Of a stretch of DNA of 64,000 bases, positions 33,114 through 42,357 are shown in pieces. Position numbers and translations under genes: made by a program. This DNA is from Caulobacter sp. (GTDB lineage: Bacteria; Pseudomonadota; Alphaproteobacteria; Caulobacterales; Caulobacteraceae): positions 1 to 64,000 of the forward strand of contig JARWZW010000050.1 in assembly GCA_029866155.1 (NCBI GenBank), read 5' to 3'. The notes under the pieces were generated by a model. The model was not told where the DNA came from, did not search any database, and was given only the letters and a program-made list of their open reading frames with translations. Position 1 is the stretch's first letter. Every line of letters begins with the position of its first letter.

Positions 33114-34823
33114 ATGAAGCGCCTTGCCCTTTCCGCCGCCGTTCTGTCCCTGCTTGCCCTGGGGGCCTGCGCCACCTCCGGCCCGACGGCCGAGGAGGCC
33201 CAGCTGCGGCCGGTCCAGCCGACCCTTGACGGGCGGTCCGGCTATGGCCAGTTCCTGGCCGGCCAGGCAGCTCAGGCCGATGGCAGGAACGAGGAGGCGG
33301 CCAGTTATTTCGCTAGGGCCCGGTCGGCCGGGGCGGAGGCCGGTTCTCTCAAGGAGCGGGCCTTCCAGGCCGCCCTCTTCTCCGGAAATGTGCCCGAGGC
33401 CGCGCGACTTGCGCCGACCGAAGGGGAGGGGGTCGCGGTCAGGGTGCGTCTGGGTCAGTTGACCCGCGCCGTCGAGGACATGGCCTCCGGCAATGGCGCC
33501 CTGGCCAAATCCATCCTGGTCGACCAGGGCATTGGTTTTCCCCATCGGCAGGCGGCCGTTTTGCTGGCCCCCTGGGCGGCTGCGGCGGCTGGCGACCTGC
33601 CGGCGGCGGTGGCCCGTCCGATCCTGAGGGGAGACCGCCTGGTGGAGGTGTTCGGACTTCTGAACCAGGCCCTGCTTTACGAACGGGCCAAGCGGTTCGA
33701 CGAGGCGGAAACCAACTTCAAGATCCTGATGTCCTATGGCGACGCTTCGGTGATCTTCGCCCATGACTATGGCGCCTTCCTCGAGCGTCGCAAACGCCAG
33801 GCCGATGCGGTGGCTGTCTATGACGCCGCCCTGGCCATTGAACCGGCCGATCAAGAACTGGCGGCTTCCAGGGCCAGGGCTGCTGCGGCAGGCAAACCGC
33901 CGGCCATGCTTTCGATCCGGGAGGGCGCGGCCAGGGCGCTGCTGACCCCTGCAGCCGCCATGGGGGCCGAAAAGCAATATGAGCTGGCCCTCAGCTATCT
34001 CAACCTCGCCGCGCGGCTGGACCCTGCCCGGGAGGACATCTGGATCCAGATGGGCGACGTCTATTCCGGCATGGGCGATCCGGACAATGCTCGCACCGCC
34101 TTCTCGAGGGTCAAGGCCGGCTCGAGCGCCTTTCCCCTGGCGCGGTCACGCCTGGCCTGGTCTTTCCAGAGTGCGGGCGAGGGCGCCAAGGCTCTGAAGA
34201 TGGCCGAGGAGGCGGCGGCCGACGGCGACAGGGACACCTTGGTCAACTATGCCGATATCCTTCGGGCCAATGAGCGATACGCCGAATCCGCCGTCCTTCT
34301 GGACCGGGTCTTGGAGATCGACGGCTCTCGCAGCGACTGGCGCATGCTGTATCTCCGGGCGGTGGCGCGGGAGCGCTCCGGTAACTGGATCGGCGCCGAG
34401 TCCGATCTGGTCGACGCCCTTGAACTGGCGCCGGAAGAGCCCGAACTGCTGAACTTCCTGGGCTACAGCTGGATTGATCGTGGCGAACGCTTGGCGGAGG
34501 CCACGGCCATGGTCCAGAAGGCCGTCGCCGCCAACCCGCGCAGCGGCGCGATGATCGACAGTCTCGGCTGGGCCTATTTTCGTCTCGGCGACTACCGGAA
34601 CGCCGTGGAAAATCTCGAGCAGGCGGTTCTGCTCGAACCTGCCGATCCGGACATCAATGACCATCTGGGCGATGCCTACTGGCAGGTCGGCCGTCGGATC
34701 GAGGCTCGTTTCCAATGGACGCGCGCCCTGCAGCTCAAGCCATCCGACAGCCTGAAGGCCAAGGTCGAACGCAAGCTGGAAGCCGGGCTTGAAGGGGTCA
34801 AGCCGGTGGTGGTCCAGCGCTGA
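33114..34823 (+). CDS. TPR-repeat outer-membrane lipoprotein
   Basis: A 569-residue lipoprotein. The signal peptide MKRLALSAAVLSLLALGAC ends in a good lipobox (LGAC). The rest is helical, with tetratricopeptide repeats clearest from about residue 195 on (FDEAETNFKILMSYGD, DIWIQMGDVYSGMGDPDNA, SLGWAYFRLGDYRNAVENLEQAVLLEPADPD). Such proteins scaffold envelope complexes. The start ATG 33114 is preferred over the track start, which adds eight residues before the leader. It sits directly upstream of ispE, with 37 bp between, probably cotranscribed. The partner is unknown. Confidence 0.88.
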   Translation: MKRLALSAAVLSLLALGACATSGPTAEEAQLRPVQPTLDGRSGYGQFLAGQAAQADGRNEEAASYFARARSAGAEAGSLKERAFQAALFSGNVPEAARLAPTEGEGVAVRVRLGQLTRAVEDMASGNGALAKSILVDQGIGFPHRQAAVLLAPWAAAAAGDLPAAVARPILRGDRLVEVFGLLNQALLYERAKRFDEAETNFKILMSYGDASVIFAHDYGAFLERRKRQADAVAVYDAALAIEPADQELAASRARAAAAGKPPAMLSIREGAARALLTPAAAMGAEKQYELALSYLNLAARLDPAREDIWIQMGDVYSGMGDPDNARTAFSRVKAGSSAFPLARSRLAWSFQSAGEGAKALKMAEEAAADGDRDTLVNYADILRANERYAESAVLLDRVLEIDGSRSDWRMLYLRAVARERSGNWIGAESDLVDALELAPEEPELLNFLGYSWIDRGERLAEATAMVQKAVAANPRSGAMIDSLGWAYFRLGDYRNAVENLEQAVLLEPADPDINDHLGDAYWQVGRRIEARFQWTRALQLKPSDSLKAKVERKLEAGLEGVKPVVVQR

Positions 34824-34860
34824 ACGACCTGACGCGAGTACCGCTCGCTGGAGAGAAGCC

Positions 34861-35730
34861 ATGTCCCTGACCGCCTTTGCCCCGGCCAAGGTCAACCTGT
34901 TCCTGCATGTCGGGGCCCCGGCAGAGGACGGTTTCCATCCAGTCAGCACCCTGATGGCCTTCGCCGACATCGGAGATACTGTGGCGGTCCAGCCGGCCGA
35001 GGCGCCCGATTTTGAGGTCACAGGCCCCTTTTCCAGCCCACTGGAGGGGCAGCCTGACAATCTGGTCGAGCGGGCGGCCAAGGCCCTCCTGGCCCATGTC
35101 GGTGGGCCCCAGCCGCCGTTTCGACTGATCCTCGACAAGCAGCTGCCGGTCGCCGCAGGGCTGGGGGGCGGATCTTCCGACGCTGGTGCGGTTCTGCGAC
35201 TATTGCGCCAGGCCCTGGGGCTGGCCGTGCAGGATGAATGGCTTACGGCCATCGCCGCGGGCATCGGCTCTGACGGACCCGCCTGTCTATGGGCGAGGAC
35301 GGTCATCGGAGAGGGCCGTGGCGACCGGCTTCGGGGCGCCCCCGAAATGCCGGGACTTGACGCTGTTCTGGTCAATCCCGGTGTGGCCTCCTCGACGCCC
35401 CTGGTCTACCGCGCCTATGACGCCGCAGGCTGCCCAGGCGATGCGGAGCGGCCCTGGTTGCCGGACCGTTTCGAGGATGCCATCGAGACGGCCGCTGTGC
35501 TGGCCACCTGCCGCAATGACCTGGAGGCCCCGGCTGTGTCCCTGCAGCCCGCCATCGGCGAGGTGCTTGAGACCCTGCGGGGCGAGCCTGAAACCCTGCT
35601 GGCCCGGATGAGCGGTTCCGGGGCCACCTGTTTTGCGCTTTGCGCGGGCGATATCGAGGCCGAGGGACTGGCAGAACGCCTGCAGTCGATGCGGCCTGAT
35701 TGGTGGGTCCGGCGCTGTCGCCTGGGCTGA
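34861..35730 (+). CDS. ispE: 4-diphosphocytidyl-2-C-methyl-D-erythritol kinase
   Basis: Phosphorylates CDP-methylerythritol in the non-mevalonate isoprenoid pathway. GHMP kinase features are present: APAKVNLFLHV at the N-terminus, the ATP loop PVAAGLGGGSSDAGAVL near residue 95, and the C-terminal MSGSGATCFALC. The length of 289 residues is normal. The start is ATG 34861, with GGAGAGAAG just upstream; the track start is inside the TPR gene. It is the last gene of the rightward run and convergent with amtB. Confidence 0.95.
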   Translation: MSLTAFAPAKVNLFLHVGAPAEDGFHPVSTLMAFADIGDTVAVQPAEAPDFEVTGPFSSPLEGQPDNLVERAAKALLAHVGGPQPPFRLILDKQLPVAAGLGGGSSDAGAVLRLLRQALGLAVQDEWLTAIAAGIGSDGPACLWARTVIGEGRGDRLRGAPEMPGLDAVLVNPGVASSTPLVYRAYDAAGCPGDAERPWLPDRFEDAIETAAVLATCRNDLEAPAVSLQPAIGEVLETLRGEPETLLARMSGSGATCFALCAGDIEAEGLAERLQSMRPDWWVRRCRLG

Positions 35731-35801
35731 AGCGCCGAGCCGTCCAGCCCGCTCCATCCAGTCGTGGGTCTGAGGTAGGTTCAGGCACTACAAACGCCGA
35801 A

Positions 35802-35827
35802 GGGCGCGAGGGTTACCCGTCGCGCCC
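35802..35827 (-). terminator. Terminator-like hairpin after amtB
   Basis: GGGCGCGA (35802-35809) pairs with TCGCGCCC (35820-35827), with an inner GGGT/ACCC extension. It lies about 35 bases past the amtB stop on the minus strand and also faces the end of ispE, so it could work for both. The T-runs are poor in either direction. Confidence 0.5.
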
Positions 35828-35860
35828 CCCGCATTTCTCCCCCCGGAGACGGGAGAGGAC

Positions 35861-37381
35861 CTAGGAGTGGTAAGCCCGCTCCCCATGCTCTGCGATGTCC
35901 AGACCATCTTCCTCGGTTTCGACGCTGACACGCAGGCCGAAGATGAACTTGATGAGGAAGAACACGATCGAGCTGGCCACGGCGGACCAGACCACCGCAA
36001 CGCCCACGGCCTTGATCTGGGCCGTGATCTGGAAGGCCATGTCATAGCCGGTCTTGCCGTTGGTGAAGTCGACAACACCTGCGCCGCCCAGGGCCGGATT
36101 GACCAGGATGCCTGTGGCGATGGCGCCGACGATCCCGCCGACGGCGTGGATGCCGAAGGCGTCGAGACTGTCATCGTACTTCAGAGCGTTCTTCACGACC
36201 GAGCAGAAGAAGATGCAGATCGGGCTGACGATCAGGCCGAGGACGATCGAGCCAACCGGGCCGGCGAAACCGGCGGCCGGGGTGACTGCAACCAGGCCGG
36301 CGACGATGCCGGACGCCAGGCCAAGACCGCTGGCCTTGCCGCGGGTTACCTGTTCGACGACCAGCCAGGAAACACCCGCAGCCGCCGTGGCCACCAGGGT
36401 ATTGATCAGGGCCAGTCCGGCATATCCGTTGGCTTCCAGGTTGGAGCCGGCGTTGAAGCCGAACCAGCCAACCCAGAGCAGGCCCGCGCCGACCATGGTC
36501 AGGGTCAGGGAGTGAGGCTGCATCGGCTCCTTCTGGTAGCCCGTGCGCTTGCCGAGGATGATGCAGCCCATGAGGGCGGCGATACCGGCATTGATGTGCA
36601 CGACGGTGCCGCCTGCGAAATCCAGAGCGCCCCAGCCCCAGAGCAGACCCGCGCCGCCGGCAAGGGCGTCAGCCGTCTGACCGAAGGCCGAGGTCGCACC
36701 GGCCCACCACCAGACCATGTGGGCCATCGGGTAGTATGATAGGAGCGGCCAGAGGATGGCGAACACCACCACGGCCATGAACTTCATGCGTTCTGCAACG
36801 CCGCCCAGAACCAGGGCCGCCGTAATGGCCGCAAAGGTCGCCTGGAAGGCCACAAAGATCAGTTCGGGGATCACCACGTCACGGGAGAAGGTCTCCACAT
36901 TGGTGAAGGCGCCGTCCGCATTGAAGATGGCGCCATTGAGGCCCAGCTTGGCCAGTCCGCCAATGTACTTGTTGAGACCAGCGCCGTCGGTGAAGGACAG
37001 CGAATAGCCCCAGAAGACCCAGGCGATGATGCCGATGGCCGCCACCGTGGTGACCTGGACCAGCATCGACAGCATGTTCTTGGAGCGGACCAGGCCGCCA
37101 TAGAACAGGGCCAGGCCGGGAACGATCATGAGCAGGACCAGAACGGTCGAGATCATCATCCAGGTGGTATCGCCCTTGTCCGGGGTTGGGACCGCCGGCG
37201 CTTCAGCAGCGGCCGGGGCCTCGGCGGCAGGGGCAGCTTCCGGGGCAACCGGAGCCGCCGCTGCGGGCGCTTCGGCGGCGGGAGCCGCTTCCTGGGCAAA
37301 GGCCGGAGCGGCCATGGGCCCCCCGACAATGGCGGCGGCGAGCAAGAGCCCCGCCAACCGTCCGGATTTGAAGAAATTCAT
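35861..37381 (-). CDS. amtB: Ammonium transporter
   Basis: A trimeric inner-membrane ammonium channel. From ATG 37381 (AAAGGGGA upstream) there is a cleavable signal peptide (cut near AFAQ). A roughly 50-residue linker of Ala, Pro and Glu (PAAEAPAAAAP type repeats) comes next, then eleven membrane helices. The pore histidines are visible in GGTVVHINAG and AFGIHAVGG; TFAAITAALVLGGVAERM is also typical. The 506-residue length is longer than E. coli AmtB because of the linker. glnK lies 35 bp upstream on the same strand, the standard glnK-amtB pair in which GlnK blocks the channel under nitrogen excess. Confidence 0.96.
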   Translation of the reverse strand: MNFFKSGRLAGLLLAAAIVGGPMAAPAFAQEAAPAAEAPAAAAPVAPEAAPAAEAPAAAEAPAVPTPDKGDTTWMMISTVLVLLMIVPGLALFYGGLVRSKNMLSMLVQVTTVAAIGIIAWVFWGYSLSFTDGAGLNKYIGGLAKLGLNGAIFNADGAFTNVETFSRDVVIPELIFVAFQATFAAITAALVLGGVAERMKFMAVVVFAILWPLLSYYPMAHMVWWWAGATSAFGQTADALAGGAGLLWGWGALDFAGGTVVHINAGIAALMGCIILGKRTGYQKEPMQPHSLTLTMVGAGLLWVGWFGFNAGSNLEANGYAGLALINTLVATAAAGVSWLVVEQVTRGKASGLGLASGIVAGLVAVTPAAGFAGPVGSIVLGLIVSPICIFFCSVVKNALKYDDSLDAFGIHAVGGIVGAIATGILVNPALGGAGVVDFTNGKTGYDMAFQITAQIKAVGVAVVWSAVASSIVFFLIKFIFGLRVSVETEEDGLDIAEHGERAYHS

Positions 37382-37416
37382 CGTCGCAATCCCCTTTGAG
37401 CGATGTGTGTTTTGGG

Positions 37417-38410
<994 letters not shown>

Positions 38411-39133
38411 ATGAACAGATTCCATTTCCTGACGGCAGCGGCCGTGGCATCCCTTCTGACAGGCGCTGCCCTGGCCCAATCCCCGACCGTCGACCGGGAC
38501 GCCGCTCCTTGGAGCTATCCCGTTGCGCGGCCATCTCTTCCGCCGGCCAGGTCTGAATCTCCGACCCAGGCCGTCAGGACCAGCGGCAATCTGAAGGTCC
38601 TTGCGCCGACCGACGCCCCCGACACAGTCTCGCCCGCCCGAGACCCTGTGCTGCTGATGGCCAATGCGGCCCGGTTCCGTAGGCTGCTGACCAGCCAGGT
38701 CATAGGCCACACCGTGGACGCCGCTCAGGAACCTAAGGACCGAGGCCAGGTCTCGCAGTCCGGCAACCTCGACTTCGCCCAGACGGACACCCGCCTCCCC
38801 GCCGGCCTGGCCCTGGATGGTGGCAGGGGTCCGACGCGGGAAACGACCAAAAAGGAATCAGCCAAGCCGGTTCTGACCCCGGATGAAGCGGCGCCCATGG
38901 TTCTTTCTCCGGCGGATTCCCCCGCCGGAGCCGGAATGGAACCCGCAGATTCAGCCGTCCCGGTCGGAGACTCCCTATCCGACAAGGCGGCGATGCTGCC
39001 GGACGCCGTCCGGCCGATGATCGCCGACACGGTCCTGGTAACCAACGGACCTGTCCGGGATACGGTCGAAAACCGCGTCAAGTACCCGCCTGAATCGCGA
39101 GCCGGTTCCCGCACGGCTGCGCGCGGCAATTGA
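38411..39133 (+). CDS. Exported protein of unknown function
   Basis: A 240-residue ORF with a clear Sec signal peptide (MNRFHFLTAAAVASLL, cut near ALAQ) from ATG 38411. The mature part is low in hydrophobic residues and rich in Pro, Ala, Ser, Asp and Thr, and is probably disordered. I see no domain. A short repeat-like theme is seen (APDTVSPARDPV, MVLSPADSPAG, ADTVLVTNGPVRDTV). The signal peptide is the main support that it is a real gene. It stands alone between the glnK upstream region and glyQ. Confidence 0.55.
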   Translation: MNRFHFLTAAAVASLLTGAALAQSPTVDRDAAPWSYPVARPSLPPARSESPTQAVRTSGNLKVLAPTDAPDTVSPARDPVLLMANAARFRRLLTSQVIGHTVDAAQEPKDRGQVSQSGNLDFAQTDTRLPAGLALDGGRGPTRETTKKESAKPVLTPDEAAPMVLSPADSPAGAGMEPADSAVPVGDSLSDKAAMLPDAVRPMIADTVLVTNGPVRDTVENRVKYPPESRAGSRTAARGN

Positions 39134-39236
39134 CCGCCGGCTCCTCCAAGGCCTCTGCTTCGCTTGAAGACCCAGTCGGGGGGCCCTATGGTCCGCCGAC
39201 TTTTTTGCACCTGCGAACGCGCTTCAGATCGACCCC

Positions 39237-40142
39237 ATGACCGGCACCCCCCCGAACAGCTTCCAGAACCTGATCCTGACGCTGCACCAGTACTGGAGCG
39301 AGCAGGGCTGCGTCATCCTGCAACCCCATGACCTTGAAGTCGGGGCTGGCACCCTGCACCCGGCCACGGTCCTGCGGGCCCTGGGTCCCAAAGCCTGGAA
39401 TGCTGCCTATGTGCAACCATCCCGGCGCCCGGGTGATGGACGTTATGGCGAGAACCCCAATCGCCTACAGCACTATTACCAGTATCAGGTGCTGCTGAAG
39501 CCCAATCCCCCCAACATGCAGGACCTCTATCTGGGCTCGCTGGAGGCCATCGGGCTGGATCCGCGCCAGCATGATATCCGGTTCGTCGAGGACGACTGGG
39601 AGAACCCGACCGTCGGGGCCTGGGGCCTGGGCTGGGAAGTCTGGTGCGACGGTATGGAGGTGTCGCAATACACTTACATGCAACAGGTCGGCGGCCTGGA
39701 CGTCTATCCGGTGGCCGGTGAACTGACCTACGGGCTCGAACGGCTGGCCATGTATGTTTTCGGCGTCGACAGTGTCTACGACCTGCCCTTCAACGATCCG
39801 TCAGCTCCGGGCGGCGGCCTGACCTATGGCGATGTGTTCCTCGAAAACGAGCGCCAGATGAGCGCCTACAATTTCGAGATCGCTGATGTCGAAACCCTGA
39901 AGCGACAGTTTGCCGACATGGAGCTCCAGGTTCCCCTCATTCTGGCTGGCAAGGGCCCCCAGGGTCAGGCCCTGGTCTTGCCCGCCTATGACCATGTCCT
40001 TAAGGCCAGCCACCTGTTCAACGTGATGAACGCCCGCGGCGCCATCGCCGTGGCGGAACGGGCCAGTTACATCGGCCGAATCCGCGACCTCTGCAAACTC
40101 TGCGCGTCCGCCTGGCTGGAACAGCAGGAGAGGGCGGCGTGA
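39237..40142 (+). CDS. glyQ: Glycyl-tRNA synthetase alpha subunit
   Basis: The catalytic subunit of the heterotetrameric (alpha2beta2) glycyl-tRNA synthetase. It has 301 residues, the family length. Signature blocks are [31 protein letters not shown], the [19 protein letters not shown] motif, and [23 protein letters not shown]. Its beta-subunit partner glyS follows after 76 bp on the same strand, so the two form an operon. Confidence 0.98.
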   Translation: MTGTPPNSFQNLILTLHQYWSEQGCVILQPHDLEVGAGTLHPATVLRALGPKAWNAAYVQPSRRPGDGRYGENPNRLQHYYQYQVLLKPNPPNMQDLYLGSLEAIGLDPRQHDIRFVEDDWENPTVGAWGLGWEVWCDGMEVSQYTYMQQVGGLDVYPVAGELTYGLERLAMYVFGVDSVYDLPFNDPSAPGGGLTYGDVFLENERQMSAYNFEIADVETLKRQFADMELQVPLILAGKGPQGQALVLPAYDHVLKASHLFNVMNARGAIAVAERASYIGRIRDLCKLCASAWLEQQERAA

Positions 40143-40218
40143 GCCGCCTGAAGCAGACCTTGCTCTCCGTCCGTCGCAATCACAGCCCGCATATCAGAAG
40201 CGGCCATCCAGAATAGCC

Positions 40219-42234
40219 ATGCCCCAACTGCTTCTCGAACTGTTTTCCGAAGAGATTCCCGCCCGTATGCAGGCCCAGGCGGCCCGCGATCTCGAACGCA
40301 TGATGCGGGATGGCCTGTCCGCCGCCGGCCTGATCAGCGAGGGCATGAAGGCCTATGCCGGTCCCCGGCGGCTGGCGCTGGTGGTCGAGGGCCTGCCCCT
40401 GGCCCAGGCTGACCGTGACGAAGAATTGAAGGGGCCCAGGGTTGGATCGCCAGACCAGGCGGTCGAGGGTTTTCTGCGCAAGACCGGCCTGTCCCGCGAG
40501 CAGCTTGTCGAGCGGGATGGCCTGTGGTTCGGCCGCATCCACTCGGCTGGCCGGCCAACGCCGGAGATCATCGCCGAGCTGGTTGAGCAGACGGTGCGGG
40601 GTTTCCCCTGGCCCAAGTCCATGACCTGGGGCCATGGACGTTTGCGCTGGGTTCGGCCGCTGAGCCGCATTCTATGTGTCTTTGATCGGCAGGTCGTTCC
40701 GGTGAGCTTCGAGGGCCTGGTCGCAGCGGATCTAAGCCAGGGTCACCGGTTCATGGGCAGCGGTCTGGCTTTTCGCGCCCGGGATTTTGATGAGTACCGC
40801 GAGGCTCTGGCCGGGCATTTCGTGGTCCTTGATGTCGAGGAGCGCAAGCAGCGCATTGTCGAGGGCGCGCGGACCCTGTGTTTCGCCCGTAACCTCGAAC
40901 TGGTTGAGGACGAGGGCCTGCTGGATGAGGTGGCTGGACTGGCGGAGTGGCCAACCCCCGTTCTGGGCGACATGGACCCCCAGTTTCTCGACCTGCCCCC
41001 GGAGGTGATCCGCACCTCAATGCGGACGCACCAGAAGTATTTTGCCGTGAGGGACCCGGCGACAGGCAAGCTGGCGCCGCATTTCATCACCGTGGCCAAT
41101 ATCGCGGCCGCGGATGGCGGCAGACTGATCGCGGCCGGCAATGCCAAGGTCCTGTCTTCGCGACTGTCCGATGCGCGCTTCTTCTGGGCAGAGGATCGAA
41201 AGGCCGGGTTTGAGCCTTGGCTGGAAAAGCTTTCGGGGGTCACCTTCCATGCCCGGCTTGGAACCATGGCGCAGCGCGTCGAGCGGATCGCGGTCCTGGC
41301 GAGGAAGATCGCGCCCCTGGTTGGCGCAGACCCTGATATGGCCGAAATGGCGGCGCGACTGGCGAAGGCCGATCTGTCGAGCCAGATGGTCGGGGAATTC
41401 CCTGAACTGCAAGGGGTGATGGGCCGTTACTACGCCCTGGCCGATGGCAAGGATCCGGCAGTGGCGGAGGCCATCAGGGACCATTACCGGCCTCAGGGAC
41501 CGGGCGACGCCGTGCCGGCCTCGCCGCTCAGCGCAACTGTGGCCCTGGCGGACAAACTTGACACCCTGACCGGGTTCTTCGCGATTGATGAAAAGCCGAC
41601 AGGCTCGAAGGACCCCTACGCGCTTCGTCGTGCGGCGCTCGGGGTGATCAGGATTGTCGTGGATGGTCAGAGGCGACTTTCCCTGACTCCGGTCCTTCAG
41701 GCCGCCGGCGATCAGGCCGAGAGCCTGTTGCCGTTCTTTGCTGACCGACTGAAGGTGGCCCTGCGCGACCAGGGCAAGCGTTTCGATCTGGTTGATGCGG
41801 TCTTTGCCCTGAAGGATGACGATCTGGTGCGGATCGTCGCCCGAGTCGACGCCCTGGACACCTTCCTCAAGACTTGGGACGGGGCCAATCTGCTGGCCGG
41901 CTATCGTCGCGCCGTGAACATTCTGAAGGCCGAGGAAAAGAAGGGCCCGTTGCCGACCGGAACCCCTGCGTTTGTCTCCGAACCGATCGAGGAGGCCGCA
42001 CTGTTTGCGGCGCTACAAACCCTGTCGCCGCAACTCGACGCCGCCCTCGCCGCCGAGGACTTCACTGGCGCCATGTCGGCCCTGGCCGGCCTGAGGGCGC
42101 CGGTTGACGCCTTTTTCACGGCGGTGCTGGTCAATTCGCCCGTGGCCTCGGAACGTGAGAACCGGCTTATGCTTCTTCGGCAGGTCCGTGACGGCATGGG
42201 CAGGGTCGCGGACTTCGCTCTGGTGACGGGCTAG
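40219..42234 (+). CDS. glyS: Glycyl-tRNA synthetase beta subunit
   Basis: The tRNA-binding subunit. It has 671 residues, against about 690 usual. The start MPQLLLELFSEEIPARMQ is the family N-terminus. FPWPKSMTWGHGRLRWVRP, ADLSSQMVGEFPELQGVMGRYYA and KDPYALRRAALGVIRI are conserved GlyS blocks; an HD-like region and a C-terminal DALR-type domain complete it. It forms an operon with glyQ. Confidence 0.98.
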   Translation: MPQLLLELFSEEIPARMQAQAARDLERMMRDGLSAAGLISEGMKAYAGPRRLALVVEGLPLAQADRDEELKGPRVGSPDQAVEGFLRKTGLSREQLVERDGLWFGRIHSAGRPTPEIIAELVEQTVRGFPWPKSMTWGHGRLRWVRPLSRILCVFDRQVVPVSFEGLVAADLSQGHRFMGSGLAFRARDFDEYREALAGHFVVLDVEERKQRIVEGARTLCFARNLELVEDEGLLDEVAGLAEWPTPVLGDMDPQFLDLPPEVIRTSMRTHQKYFAVRDPATGKLAPHFITVANIAAADGGRLIAAGNAKVLSSRLSDARFFWAEDRKAGFEPWLEKLSGVTFHARLGTMAQRVERIAVLARKIAPLVGADPDMAEMAARLAKADLSSQMVGEFPELQGVMGRYYALADGKDPAVAEAIRDHYRPQGPGDAVPASPLSATVALADKLDTLTGFFAIDEKPTGSKDPYALRRAALGVIRIVVDGQRRLSLTPVLQAAGDQAESLLPFFADRLKVALRDQGKRFDLVDAVFALKDDDLVRIVARVDALDTFLKTWDGANLLAGYRRAVNILKAEEKKGPLPTGTPAFVSEPIEEAALFAALQTLSPQLDAALAAEDFTGAMSALAGLRAPVDAFFTAVLVNSPVASERENRLMLLRQVRDGMGRVADFALVTG

Positions 42235-42357
42235 AACAGAACCATCGCCCCCGGCGTAGCGCAGGAGGTCGCGTTCGGGTGTTTCCCCAGGCGCCCCCAG
42301 GCGCTATCTGGAGGCGTTCCGGTGGCTCCCGGAATCGATGTGCAAGAGGACGGCTCT

